Source of the DNA: Haliclystus octoradiatus
Taxonomy: Eukaryota > Cnidaria > Staurozoa > Stauromedusae > Haliclystidae
DNA: 64,000 bases
Assembly (NCBI GenBank): GCA_916610825.1
Contig: OU744451.1
Span: forward strand, 8,189,441 to 8,253,440
Reading direction: 5' to 3'
Below the pieces are notes generated by a model that searched no databases, was not told the origin of the DNA, and saw nothing but the letters and a program-made list of their open reading frames with translations. Positions 49,549 through 62,400 of the stretch are shown in pieces; the first letter of the stretch is position 1; each line of letters starts with the position of its first letter. A program made the translations under genes and the position numbers.

Positions 49549-50860
49549 GCATCTTTCTGATCGTCAGGTTGTCTGATAACTCTTTCCACGGATTTGTCTT
49601 GGTTCCAGTCAACCGTTTCTCTTGAACGTACTTCTCTTGAAAAACAATAACAAAATCATTTCCAAGTTGGGAATTCTTTCCCTTCATACTTTGTAATTAT
49701 TTCTTTTTCCCACTCTGACTTCAAATCAGCTGGTAACTTTGATTCTAGTATAGGAATTATTAATGCATGTAACGGGTTGTCAATCTTGTCTGCGTGGGAT
49801 TCCAATAAATGCATTTTCCCTGAAATTAAATCATAGTCCGTCCTCAATTTCTTGGAATCAGAGCTGCTTGATAATTGCTGAACATCGATGAGGGACGACT
49901 TAACTATAGACCTGACAATCTGCCTAGGCTGTCCAGAACGTGCTTTTATGTGTTCTAGTGCAGCATGATATGTTTCAACTAACGAAGAAAATCCATCTAG
50001 ACATCTAGAAGCAGTAGCCTTCAATGATTGTCGAAGATACCGATACTTGTAACAGAGGGACACTTTTGGGTTACTATGCACCACCGCATCAAATGATTCC
50101 CACCAATACGGGAAATGATTAATGTTTCCGTGGAATTCAGGGACTAAAATACCATTTGGTAGACCGCCTGCTCGCTTCTCTTCTTCTTCTTTTTGGCAGA
50201 TTATTGACACTTCATTCCTATTTTCAAACACAATTTCAAGTCAGCGTGTTGATCAATGATACTTGTAATCTCAATGTCATCCAAATATATCCGTTTATTG
50301 CCAATTGAACCATTTATATTTCATCGCATCGTTCCAACGCCACTATCCCTTCTTTTGATACCACGTGATTCCCTTTGCTTTTCAAGCCAGAACTAACCCT
50401 TTCTATCTTCTTCTTCAGATCATCAAAGAGCCAATTGAAACGATCGATCATTAATTTAGGGTCTTCCCCAACAGTACTGCCTAGGCTGAAAGGGCTAGAT
50501 GATCGTTGTCTCTCAGATAACGCCTTACCAGGTGACAGTTCACTAATTTCTTTCAACAGTTTCTCTTCACGTCTGGCACTTTCTTGTTGCTGTTGCTGCA
50601 ATCTCTCTTCAAGTTTTGTATTTTCTTGTTGCTGTTGCTGCATCATTTGCATCATCACTTGCATCATTGTTGACGTTTCAGGGCTTATAGCTACGTCATT
50701 ACTGACTTTAGTCGCATCAGTTTCATCATTATCACATTCATCAGAAGGTGGGCTTCTTCTGCCCTTGTATCAGCATCAGATATACCAAGTTCAATACATG
50801 CTGCTTTCAACTCTTCTAGTTCCAGTTGTTTTAAATTTCTGTCGATTATGGGCGGCATAT
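49549..50860 (-). pseudogene. BEL-2 gag relic
   Basis: Starts MPPIIDRNLKQLELEELKAA at 50858, shifts frame, then a Gln-rich coiled coil (50314-50667) and a DUF1759 gag region (49656-50231: LPNGILVPEFHGNINHFPYW, YKYRYLRQSLKATA). A separate piece ends at the LINE-C junction. Confidence 0.8.
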
Positions 50861-51067
50861 TAGCAAATTATTTCAACAAATCAATTCAAGCTAAATGCAA
50901 TTGTACAATGTTCAACGTTAATATTGTGTTGTTCAATCAGGACACGATTCACAATCTGCAGTACGTACGATTATACATCAATCAAACCACCAAGAGGGCT
51001 TTCCAAACAAGCGAAATTAACCTCAATAGAGTAATAATATTCATCAGTATACTCACGATTCAAATAA

Positions 51068-51291
51068 TGTTGTGAGCTACGCTCCTAAATACAAAAATCA
51101 CCAGAGTCGTTCATTTCATATAAATCTAATCAAAACCATTTGAATCTTGAACGACTACATACTGTCATTAACGCAATTATCAACACAAACTTTGCTATGG
51201 TGGGGACGACTTCCGTCCAATTCTTGCTAGATTATTATTGATATTGTTCACAATTTTCTCCTTTTCATTTGCTGGATTAGGACCCACAACA
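51068..51291 (-). repeat. BEL-2 5' LTR
   Basis: 224 bp. Matches the other LTR over its length except for about 80 bp missing after aactttgctat. Confidence 0.85.
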
Positions 51292-52440
51292 CGATTCTAC
51301 AGTTTGCGCTTTTATATTCGATTGTATTTGGCCAATGACAGGTAGAGAATGTTTGTATTCTTGCTCAGAATCAGCTAAAGCAATTGGTAGAGCCAAACCG
51401 CCCATTCTTCATGGCAGTGACATGAGTTGACGTTCATCTTCTGAGCATACATGACCATCAGTGATGGCAGGGATAAATACGTTGTCTATAATATGGTCAA
51501 GTTCTTTCAGATTTCTATTTATACCAGGGATTGTTCTGATTGAATATGATATTTTGTTTTTGAAGCTTCCGACAAAAGCAGCCTGCTGCTAATTGAGGCT
51601 CACTTCTTGCGATTGCTACTAACAGTATCTTGTTCGCTCCATGATTGTATTAAATCCTTTGAAAATTCTTCATATCCTTCAGTACCTATGAAACTACCAA
51701 GATATTTTCTACCACTTGATGATATTCCCACTCCTGTTCCTTCACAATTTGATCTAGCTTTTGCTTCTGAGTCCTTTGACTTTAGTATTAAACATGATTT
51801 TCTCGCATTTGGATAATAGCCAACCTTTGGTCCAAACTTTTATATGTTGTCCCACCATTCTCTCAACATCTGGAATTTTCCTGTACCATCAATCTTGAAG
51901 AAATGATGTAGCAACTTCGGACATATTTATGGCTTTTGAATTTATTTTTGTTCTCTTGATCGAAAGCGCATCAAACTTTCTCAACTTCCGTAATATCATC
52001 CTCCTTTTCAGACATTAATCATGTTCTTTAGCTTTTGATTTGAAATTGAGGTTTTGCAGTAATATAGATGGCATATCATAATGTGGTTCTATCATAATCG
52101 CTTTTAAAGTAGAATCCATTTAAGAAAATGATTTGTTAGTCCATAAATCCAACAGTCTTGTTATTTCTCTTATAAATTCCTTTCTTGCTGCTCCTGTCGG
52201 AAGCTTAAACAAATTTTTTCTCCAACAAACTATCTCTTCGTAGACACATGAGATACTTTGTTTCGTATCACAATGTGATAAAGTAACCCGAATTGCTGGC
52301 TCTAATGGAGGATGAGGAGCGGGATCAGATAAGGTAAGTTGTACTTTAATATTTGATAAAGGTGAGTTGTGTGTTACATTTTTTGTTGATTTTGTTTGTG
52401 GCATAAAAGGGGATATATTTCACTTAAAGTTTGGCTTGAA

Positions 52441-53689
52441 CTTAAGGTGTGATTATCAATCGTTTGTACATTTTATGGAGCAATATGTATGAGTTCATTA
52501 TTTGTATTTATTAAAGATGATTCTGATTGCTTTTTTCTTCAACTATGAAGGTGTATTGATAGGCCATGTTCTGTTTGAAATATTCTCTTGCTAAGCTCAC
52601 ATCTATGCGGGCATCTATGTAATGTCAGGGATACTATAATAGATTAAGATTGCACATCTTCATCAGAAGTTGCTTGCGAGATATCTACATTTTCTTTTTC
52701 CATATTTTCAGGCTTTGTAATATTCATGTTCTTTTCTTTAATTATTTCAATTTACAGAAATGTTAGTATAAATTTTATTAAGAAATGTACGCTATCATGC
52801 GAGTCGTAACTTTTTCGAATGATATAATAGAGCTATATGGAACGCTCTATTCCCTGCCAGATCGAATTTATCTTTTCATAACGTCTCAAGAATTCTAATT
52901 CTAAAATATCACGAAGGTTTTCTGCGATCTGCTTGGTCGAAAGAGTTGCATGCAATCCTAAGGTGTAACATGGCTCCAAAAACCCGGAAAAACCGCTAGC
53001 TTCAAAAGTTTGATCTGTGATAAAATGCAGAAATTATAACTTTCCAATAGCATTCAAATAAATATCTCAACTATGGCAACGAATTACAAAACGATAATTA
53101 GCTCAAGATGTTTATATTTATTGAAAAGCGTCGTACATGAGTTATTTGCCGTGTAGCATGCAAAATAGAAACACAGAATGAAAGGCAATTATAGGGCTAC
53201 GCTGTTTCAAAGTACATCTCAAATTTAGATAACAATTAGTACATCAATTTCTAGAGAACTATATACTACGTTCTTGTATGTGTCTTTCTCAACAATATAT
53301 ATCTTGTTGCATTTCCTTTGATTGGTTTATGAATTGAAATTGAATTTTAAATTGTGAGTTCATGAGTTGACACTGAACCGTGGTGAATCGAGAATTCGCC
53401 CTCGAGTGAGATTCCGACGTTTGTTTTATTTTAGAAAAGGGTTACCACACGCTTGCAAATGTTTGTATTCATATTTGTAAAACTCGATAGATTTTCAAAT
53501 GCTGTTCTAGCAATTTAATTGGCTTACTCCCGTGTTTGGATCACGCAAGCCAAAACAACTTGTACATCATATAAGAGAAAAACATCCAAAATTTCTAAAA
53601 AATTGCAAATAAAAAAATTACGTTATTAACATCGTTGATGATATATATTTCAGAGTACAGTATTATAATTCAAGGCATTCTTCTTCTTT
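52441..53689. other. Intergenic, no recognised gene
   Basis: AT-rich DNA between the nested cluster and the 53.8-kb repeats. No open frame over 60 codons. Confidence 0.5.
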
Positions 53690-53814
53690 GCGTCATTTGC
53701 TTGGTTATGGTGGCTATTCCGAGACAAAAATGCCCTACAAAACCGGCAAAAGCTTGCGACACAGCAGAAATGAGAAACAAGACAGATCAAACAAAATCAT
53801 AGCGTTCGATCTGT

Positions 53815-53990
53815 GATTCGAAGTAAAGAAAATATGACCAAGACGTGAAGATTTATAGGAGAAACTTGATCTAATCAGTCAAATCTTTTATGTTAAATTC
53901 GTTTAAAAATAGTAAAAATATGTTTTATTTCACAAAAGGGTTACTGCACTGCAGCCTTGTGTTTGGGTTCTCTGATACTAACACTTGGGA
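53815..53990 (+). repeat. Direct repeat, first copy
   Basis: Matches 55252-55440 (gatctgtgattcgaag ..., gtgtttgggttctctgat). The preceding 53690-53815 resembles 38560-38670. Confidence 0.75.
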
Positions 53991-54109
53991 TGTTGGGAGA
54001 CACTCGAAAGCTGAAAAACACTCGCCCTACGGGCTCTTGTTTTTCTGATGCTTTCTCATGTCCTCCCAACATCCTACGTGTTGGTATCAGAGAACCCAAA
54101 CACGGCTGC
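53951..54109. repeat. Inverted repeat with 65-bp arms
   Basis: gcagccttgtgtttgggttc at 53951-54016 pairs with 54045-54109. One arm recurs at 55391-55436. Confidence 0.8.
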
Positions 54110-54390
54110 CGTGTAGGAACCTTTTATTACTAATCTCGAAAAAGTTGGGAGACACTCGAGAAGCTAAAAGTCACTTGCTCGGAGCTCGTGATTTTGTAGC
54201 GCTTCACTCGTATCTCGGCTATTAAATATGAATACAAACATGGCAAATGTGTTTGGTAAATCTTTAATCATGATTAAATCCAAAATAATGTCTTTGAAAA
54301 TCTTTGAATTTGAAGTTATTTATATCACATCCATATAGATATTATATAAAAAACCAAAAATCTCTATTTAGCAACATTATAACATATTAG

Positions 54391-55090
54391 TAATCACTTG
54401 AAAAAAGCTTTTATCATGATTGGTGGATTTGTACCACGTGTTTAGCAGTTATGTCAAGACAACCCACGAAATTCCATGGCAACCCCTATAAAAGCGTGCA
54501 GGTAGAGGTCTATATACCCGCAATACCCGCACGTGTGCGGCTATATACCTATAGACCTATACCTGCACGGTTGTAGCCAAACAACTAGAACACATATTTT
54601 GAAAATGGCGACTAGCTGCGGCAGATTGAATATTTTTTCATAAAATCAACTTAAATGTATACTCTGTATCTGTAATTGAAAATTCAATTGAGAAATTAAG
54701 AAAAACAACAGCTTGGGATTTGCTATATTCAGATGTAACTTTTACTATATATTTCTAATATTGCAAACATATTGAATTCTTCGCGTTATATTTTTAAATG
54801 ATGTTCGTAACAATTTCATTCAAAATGAAAAATCAATGACCCATTAAATTAGAAAACAAATCATTGTTGTAGTGAAATTGGTGAGAGATAATCGATGTTC
54901 CAGACAAAGATTATGTGACATGATTATTAAAATGATTACATTACTCTTGTTCTTGGATCTAATAAGGGATTAGAGTGATGTAATCATTTTAATAATCATG
55001 TAACATAACCTAACCCATATCTTGACATAACTGCTAAACACGTGGTACAAATCCACCAATCATGATACAAGTTTTTTTCAAGTGATTATT
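54391..55090. mobile_element. 700-bp foldback element, 70-bp terminal inverted repeats
   Basis: TAATCACTTGAAAAAAGCTT (54391-54460) is mirrored at 55021-55090. Inside lie a stem-loop with gtgcaggtagaggtctat arms (54500-54572) and a segment shared with 48889-48965. No ORF. Confidence 0.82.
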
Positions 55091-55251
55091 AAATTCCGAT
55101 AACCCACTCATAAGAGTGATGTAATCCCTTATTATACCAGAATCTCCAGCCAAATATACATACTATAGAAATTCAAATTCATCAAATCAGAAAACAATTA
55201 TATATGAAATTCGAAAGAATCGAAAGTGTTTCGAAAGTATAACTCTGGATC

Positions 55252-55440
55252 TGTGATTCGAAGAAAGGTAAAATATGACCAAGACGTAAAGATTTATAGA
55301 AGAAAATTGATCTAATCAGTCAAATCGCTTTTTTTCAATTCGTTTGAAAATAGTCAAAATATGTTTTATTTCACAAAAGCGTTACTGACGGCAGCCTTGT
55401 GTTTGGGTTCTCTGATGCTAACACTTAGGATGGTGGGAGA
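55252..55440 (+). repeat. Direct repeat, second copy
   Basis: Second copy of 53815-53990, so the 54-kb foldback cluster sits between two direct copies. Confidence 0.75.
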
Positions 55441-56318
55441 TATACAATCTTTGCATCGTATATTACATTATTCTAACCGTGGATGTTTCTCTGCTTCTGC
55501 AAATTCTGATTTATGTAATGGTTTCATTGTCATGGTGAAAATTGGTACTTTTTTAAAAACAAGTTTGGAGTCAGTTACACCATCTAATGCACCAGTAAGT
55601 CATATTGACGAATAAAAGCTAATTTTATATCGTTCTAAAACCATTTTCATTTCACAAATAAGAAGGTGTAGTTTTTGCTTCTTTTTCAATGTCAATTTAA
55701 TAAAAATATTTTTCTGTAAAATATAGAACACTGTTAATTGTTGCATTCTGTAATCGAAATATCCTGAAGATATTTTGCGAAATAACGAAGTTGCAATAAT
55801 ATCAGTCCAGCAGAGAAAACACATTTCGAATGATTTTGCTAGAGGAATTAGCTATTATAGCCCACACAGACTTTGTATGCACTGCAGAGTTATTGGGACT
55901 GGTCTCTCAACGATGTCGCCTGTCTTCTAGCGAAGAATAAATCTCGACCTAGAGGAAACCAACTATTCGTTGTACGTTTCTACAGGCAACCAGATTACAT
56001 AACGTTCATAGTATATTAACAAATCATCACATGGCGTAGTTGATCTAGCTCATCAAGTTGTTATTTTACCTAACACTATTAATAATTAATATTATCTAGT
56101 CTGAGATGTCGATAACCATGCATAGAGGATATTATATGTGATATATACAATGAATAATTCTTGATACTGCTGTTATAACGTATGGCTTCTTGTAATGTAT
56201 TTTGAAATCCCCTAACGCAGATCGACAATAATTTCTTTATTTAAATTAAATTCATATTTCAAGCACGGAACTATTTGTCTCTAACCAATGACGAAGTAAA
56301 CTCATAAACGACCATAGA
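55441..56318. other. Downstream of the mosaic gene, no recognised feature
   Basis: Would contain the 3' UTR of the mosaic gene (minus strand). The frames at 55361 and 55600 are not recognised. Confidence 0.45.
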
Positions 56319-56483
56319 TTAGCAACCGTATAGTTCAAACCGAGCACAGGTGTAGGATTCGCCAATTACAAGGTTATCGTTTGAGCTGCTTATTATGTTG
56401 ATCAGAATTCGATCTGCAGGTTTGCCAAATGGGAATGAAATAGAAGTAATATCATTTGCAGAGGTAGCGTTTATGGAGTACGT
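56319..56483 (-). CDS. F5/8 type C terminal exon with stop
   Basis: tttctttcag acceptor, phase 0. Fifty-four codons end CARFELYGC and a TAA stop, the usual close of an F5/8C domain (C-x-R-x-E-x-x-G-C). Together with 61966-62255 this makes a domain of about 151 residues, the normal size. Confidence 0.88.
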   Translation of the reverse strand, partial: TYSINATSANDITSISFPFGKPADRILINIISSSNDNLVIGESYTCARFELYGC

Positions 56484-59400
56484 CTGAAAGAAAACAAACA
56501 GAACATAGTTAGATGTCAGGACTCATAAAAACATATCGAAGACAGCGCGTGACTGAGGAACTGTTTGTCGTGGACACATTTAATTCCCGACACCACACCA
56601 AAGTGAGGCTGAAATTCAAATTACCCACGGCAACACATCAGAAGCCAGAGCCGTTGCCAAGTACACCCCTAAGAATAAGCAACGAGCGTGAGGGGTCTAG
56701 CATGAGTCAAGGGGAAATCTTAGCAAGGTTTGTTTTTCTTGATTCACAGGCAAAACCTTTTTTATACATTTCAGCTCCCAATATAGTCATGAAAAGCAAT
56801 GACTGGATAGATACATTTGTCATTTTACTTTTGGTTCACATCCACTTGTCAAACATTTCATGAAAGGTGTATTTGAAAAACGTCCGTATTTCCCATGATA
56901 TCAAACTACCTGGGATATAAAAATTGTTTTTGACCATTTACATGGGATTGATTGTTCAAATGACGATATTAGTCTGAAAGAATTATTAATGAAAACTGTG
57001 GGCTTGATCGCTATTCTATATCAGCGCAGCGGGTACAAACATTGAGTGTACTAAAATTGACTTTGTATGAGTATATCTGATTCAATTTGCAAATTTATCA
57101 TCTTAGATTTATTGAAACAATCCAGGCCTGGAAGGCATTTATCTAATATCGAACTCGCTGCTTATCTACAGAATAAACAGTTGCGCGTTGTTAATTCTAT
57201 TAAAAATATATATGTCTAACTAAACCTTTACGAGGTGAAATTGATAATTTTTCATTACACTAACAAAACCGTATAGACCAGCATCGAAAGATACTTTACG
57301 TAGATGGATCGTTAATCTATTAACTGATTTGGGTGTTAATATATCTGAATTTAAAGCACGTAGTGTTAGATCTGCCTCTACTTCTGCCGCAGCCGCTAGT
57401 AATGTACCAATCGATATGATTATTCAGGCTGCAGGTTGGAGGGGGGAGCGAAAATTTGCAGAGTATTGCAATAAACCTATTGATAAAGCTGAGTCTTATA
57501 GTACGTCTTTACTAAATTCATTTACTAACAATACTAAGTAATTACTTAGTGTTTTTAATTAATTAGTGTTTTGCTTTATAATATATCTTACTGTTTACAT
57601 AAAAAAAGTTGTTGTTTATGGAGATATTATTTGTTATAATTGAGTCATTATTATGTGCAGACTTTGTTGTTGTTTTATATGAGCAGATTATCTACATGTA
57701 TGTTGTGAGCACACAAATAATTGGGCTTTAAACATCTCACGTCATTGCTTGGACGTTGTCATGGTGAGACAAAATCTACTAATGAAACAAGACTTACTTG
57801 TAAGGTGAAGTTTGATTATGATTTTGTCGATGCATGACTAGTCCAAGGAATTACGTGCCCACCCAAGTGGTGTATTGTTATTAAATATTTGGAAAATTGT
57901 GAATTTGTGGCATGTGTTTTCCCTTCTCTTTCATAACATTACATGTGTCCAAACATTTGTGTGCTCAATTTCACTTTGAAACCTGAAGCAATTGTCAGCT
58001 GAGGTGCCCATCTCACGTAATCCCTTGGACTAGTCATGGATCGACAAAATCATAATCAAACTTCACCTTACAGGTAAGTCTCGTTTAAAAGAGTAGATTA
58101 TATAATATACCGGTTTCATGTAACAACGTACAACGAATACCTGATTCCCTCCAGGTCGGGATCTCTCCCTAGCTAGCAGAGAGGCGACATCGCTTAGAGG
58201 CTAGGTCTAGTATCTCTACACTAACATAAATGGAAATAATTCTGCCACTCCATGAATTTCCGAGCTGCCACCTAGACGCTTGGCAGTAGGGGAATCATCC
58301 TTCTTGGACACATTTGTTGCAGATCTACCATTCAGACATTTGCTTGATGATGAGCCAAGAGATCTTCTGGCAGAGTTGACGAGACTCTTGACTATTACAC
58401 TTCTTACATACGTCAGTAGTGACCCAATGGACCACAAACCATTGACCGCCAAGCCTTTCCTCATTCAGCGTGCTACGTTGAACCCTTTTCCAGCAGATTT
58501 CAAAAATATCTGTCCCCGCAACAGCACAAGCATGTACAACATCTGACATATGAGGTTTGGAAGATATGGCAAAAGTATTCTTTACCATCTCTTACCCAGC
58601 GATCGAAATGGAGAAATATTCAGCGTGACATCAAAATTGACGGTGAAGCTCTAGTAGTTGACCCCAACCCATCAAGAGGACAATGGCGAATCGGAAAAGT
58701 TACAAAAGTACATCCAGGAAAGGATGGACTAAAAGAGCAGCTACTGTCACTACCGAACAAGGCGACTTTGTTCGTCTTATCAAAAAACTTTGCATACTAA
58801 ATATAAAATGATTCAAAATAGTTAACAACTTGAATAATTATAATTGTCGTCATCCCAACCCTGTAAAACGACGAGGGGAGAATGTTCCGGTGGAAATTGT
58901 ATCATTTTATGTAATTTATACCACTGTAGTGAATTGTAAATGTTATTGTTAATGTCATGTGATTTGTGTAGTGAAAAACCTCAAGTCTATTCTGCAGCGC
59001 CAGACAGAGCACTCGATATTGAAAAAATATATAAATTGTTGTTGTATATCAAACGTCGTTCATTACTGAACTATCGTATATCAAAACATCACATCATTAC
59101 AGTCCTCTGAAATCCAAGTAATATTCGTCAGCACAGATATATTATACTATAGCAATAAGGACCCGCTGCGCTGATGCTTTAGCAACCCCAAGGGTTAAGT
59201 CGCATGCGTAGCATGCGATTTTCCCACGCAGTCAACTTCGCCGCCGCGCAAGCGGTGGCGCCATTAAAAATTCAGGATGTAGGACGGTTGGCTTGTGATG
59301 TACTGAAAAAGTGTTATTATACCCCAGCGGGTACCTCAGGATCGATCTTTTTCAATATGTTCGTGATTGATATCATTTCACTTGCAAAAAATTATAAAAA

Positions 59401-62400
59401 TATAGAAATGTTTAAGAGACTGTTTTAGACAGCTACCTGCAACAGCAGATTCAGGAAAATTGATACAAATTTGAGGAATTTTGGTCGCAGCGTCCACTTC
59501 AGCGATCACTGTGTTGATCCAAAATTATACATAGAGGGAGTTGAAACGTACCGTTTTTAAGGCGATGAACTTCCACTCTTGTTTTATTACTGTCTACTTT
59601 ATAGTGATGCTCGAGCCCAAACAATCGCTATTCCAACAAAAGTCTCCAGGGCAACCATATAATGCAGTACATAAACGGGAATAAATAAATACATTCCACA
59701 GATATGGTCTCCCGAGACCAACCTACACAATTTTAGCAGTCAGCGTGGTCACTATCATTTTAACCTTGTTCATTTTTGCAGGAGAGTAAAGGGCGTGTAG
59801 ATGCAGAGAGAGACAGATATTAAGGATTTGTTAACGGTACTTTTCTATTATATCTATTGATAAAGATTTGAGCATTTTTCCATAATTGAGTCTTGCAATA
59901 ACGTATTAAGGTATTTACCATGACATTTATTTGGTAAGTTATTACATATATTACTTTCGAACTCAATTTCTATGAATGCAACAGCGCTTGTCCAATATTT
60001 TAAATTTGTCCCATACATTTTATATATAATTTAATATGTCTTGTTCTTTATCCACAATATCTAAGATATAGTATCTCTTTATCGCATTATTATTTTTGTT
60101 CTTATGCTACATCTTATTTTGTTAATTTTAATCGAGTCGAAAGAGTATCATCGCACTTCAGCAACCGACCACACTAACTGCGCCATGGCATGTGGAAATT
60201 ATCCAAATCAAAATGTATACACTACTAAAAGTATCAAGTGTTTGTAGTGGATTGTTTTTTATCAATTTTTACCTAGAAAGTAATAGCTTTGTTAACAAAA
60301 AAACGTCTGCTTGTAATCACGTATATACCTTGCCATATACATCACTGTAAATCAAACGTATAAAAAGCTTTGTGATGTTAAAGGCAGCATTGATTTACGC
60401 CTTTTCCATTGAAATTGCTTCTAACAAATGAGCATGCTATGATTTTTCGCTGAAAACGAGGATCGTGACTTCCTTATTTCTAGTAAGATTGTTCAAGAGA
60501 ATGTTCTTCCACTGATCTTTTCTGGCAATGTCCCTGCGCATAGTTGATGGATCGCTACATCACATCAACGGACCATCTTGCACTGAGTAAAGAACTTTAG
60601 TAGCATATCAAAAACATAAACTATATTGATCAGAAAATTATTTGTTGGCTTACTAGGTATATTTGGGTTGTACAATTTTGGAACTGAGGATTAGATCATA
60701 TCTGGAATGATATTCAAAAGTATATACGTCCCAATCTACACGACTACAGGACGAACGCTTATTCAGTTTCGAGGAAAATGACTAAAATTAAATTTAGAAT
60801 TATAATACCAGTTTATCGAGGTGAGGCAGTACACGGGTTTGATACGGAAAACAAAGCAAAATCTATTATCAAAGTTTCTATCTGGGAATCTATGCTTACC
60901 TGATTATTATAAATTAGGTTTTAAAAATATCGTTTGTCTTATGTTACTATTTAATATTTGTATTTTACGTTTATACATTTAAAAGAAAACAGACGATCGT
61001 CTATAATTATACAAACATTAATGAAATGGAGGCATTAATGAAATGGTTATTGAGGCAACATTTAGTGATAAAGCAAGTAAAGGAATTTGAGAAGCTGTAC
61101 AATCTTCATTGTCTGTTGTTAGAAAGGAGCTATCTATGTTTTCATTCATTGTTGGAATGCTATGTTCTTGATCATCGTTTCCATGGTGATCGTAAGTATG
61201 ACTGACTTGCTCGCTGAGATTTCTTATCATCTTCAAATATTTTAAAATCGTTCTACCATCACCTTCTTCCCAAATCTTCTCTTCTTTGATGAAAAAATGT
61301 TGTGATAAACTTCAGGATTGATGTTCCAAGATTTGTTGCCATGTTTGAAACAATAATAAGAGAATTTGACTTTACCTCACCAATAATTTGACAGAGGTTG
61401 TGATTGGCTGACCATTTCACTTGGAACAATAGCCAGAGCAGGTGAGCGGGAGCAGCAAACCGTGACTTGTCGAACAAACAAAATGTCGTTGACGCTGCAA
61501 GAGGCGTGTGTTCGGAAAAAGAAAATCTTCCTCTACCTCTAGATTGAGAACGACATTGGACATTAAAGTTAGCCAAAAACCCGACCTGGTAGCTGGAGAA
61601 CATTCCAGTAAAATTTGCTTGCCGTGTGTTATCCATGGAGAGCTTTAATCGATAACAACGAAATTCGGACACCTTTAAATTCATTGCTAACCTTTGTCTA
61701 TGTACTAATTTTCTTCCCTCATTTTCTAACAAACTATTCAAGAAACATTTTACTGATGAAAATGTGAGATGTAGTTCAAAGTAGAAATCGATTTCTTAAG
61801 TTAGTATTTCCTTGATTAAGTAAACCACCACAAGGTGGGATGCCTAGATTTTGTTGTCTTTAGGACTTTTGGAGTTGACTGCCTAGGACTGATTCACTAT
61901 AGTAATGTACAGCATATTCATAAATTTCGTATCGTTTAGTATATTTAGTATTGTTTTATATATACCTGCGTTAATTTCCACTTTGTACCATTAGCGGTCC
62001 AAACTCTGACCATCGTTGGCCACACTTCACGGCCTCCTGAGTCCCGCCCGCCTTGGATGTCTATGCGAGTGAGATTCACGTTTTTCTGCAACGCAATGTC
62101 AACGTAAACTCTCTTGTTAATAAAGAATCCACACCATGATTTAACTGAATTTAATCTGGCAAACTTGGGTTCTCTGTTCACGTGATGCGAAGATGCCTTA
62201 AGATGCACATCACTCAACTGACGACTTTCAAGACCAAGAGCTGTATTGCAATTGTCTGTCAAAAAGCATTAATATAATTACTATATACACACAACGACGA
62301 CACGAGAAACATCCAGAGCAATACATTTAAATGTAGTGGACCCTCATACGGCAATATTTGTTGGTGAGCAAAGAGCAACTCTCTTTTATTGACTAAATCA

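Larger units (their letters stand above)
39726..51291 (-). mobile_element. BEL/Pao element BEL-2, degraded, carrying two insertions
   Basis: LTRs at 39726-40034 and 51068-51291 share TGTTGTGAGC...CCACAACA ends. Flanks ccatt (39721-39725) and cgatt (51292-51296) are a likely 5-bp target duplication with one change. Internal fragments run in BEL order on the minus strand: gag, knuckles, protease, RT, RNase H, integrase, DUF5641. The gag is split by LINE-C (47099-49548) and the integrase by a hAT-type element (40938-44103). It is much older than BEL-1, with frames broken throughout and unequal LTRs. Confidence 0.88.
39272..52440 (-). mobile_element. RT element split by a BEL element (outer level of the nest)
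   Basis: Two flanks read as one degraded element on the minus strand. Right flank 51330-52404: CWRKNLFKLPTGAARKEFI, the usual start of an RT family with a PRMGGLGL-type end, and then MGGLALPIALADSEQEYKHS. Left flank 39272-39725: NDLATMKGASS, DVSMRKE, CPFMFKGRLFACQTHEMRDI and CNDVQIEHHLLPL, the CG..F...H-rich C-terminal region of the same family. The order and strand are those expected if BEL-2 (39726-51291) was inserted between them. The exact family is uncertain and the frame is broken many times. Confidence 0.6.

Noticed and set aside
59204-59428. 74-codon plus-strand ORF in GC-richer DNA
   Set aside because: No family recognised; the palindromic composition suggests repeat DNA.
61259-61741. 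160-codon minus-strand ORF in the last intron of the mosaic gene
   Set aside because: Starts and ends without splice or family support, and the composition is not clearly coding. Left as unassigned.
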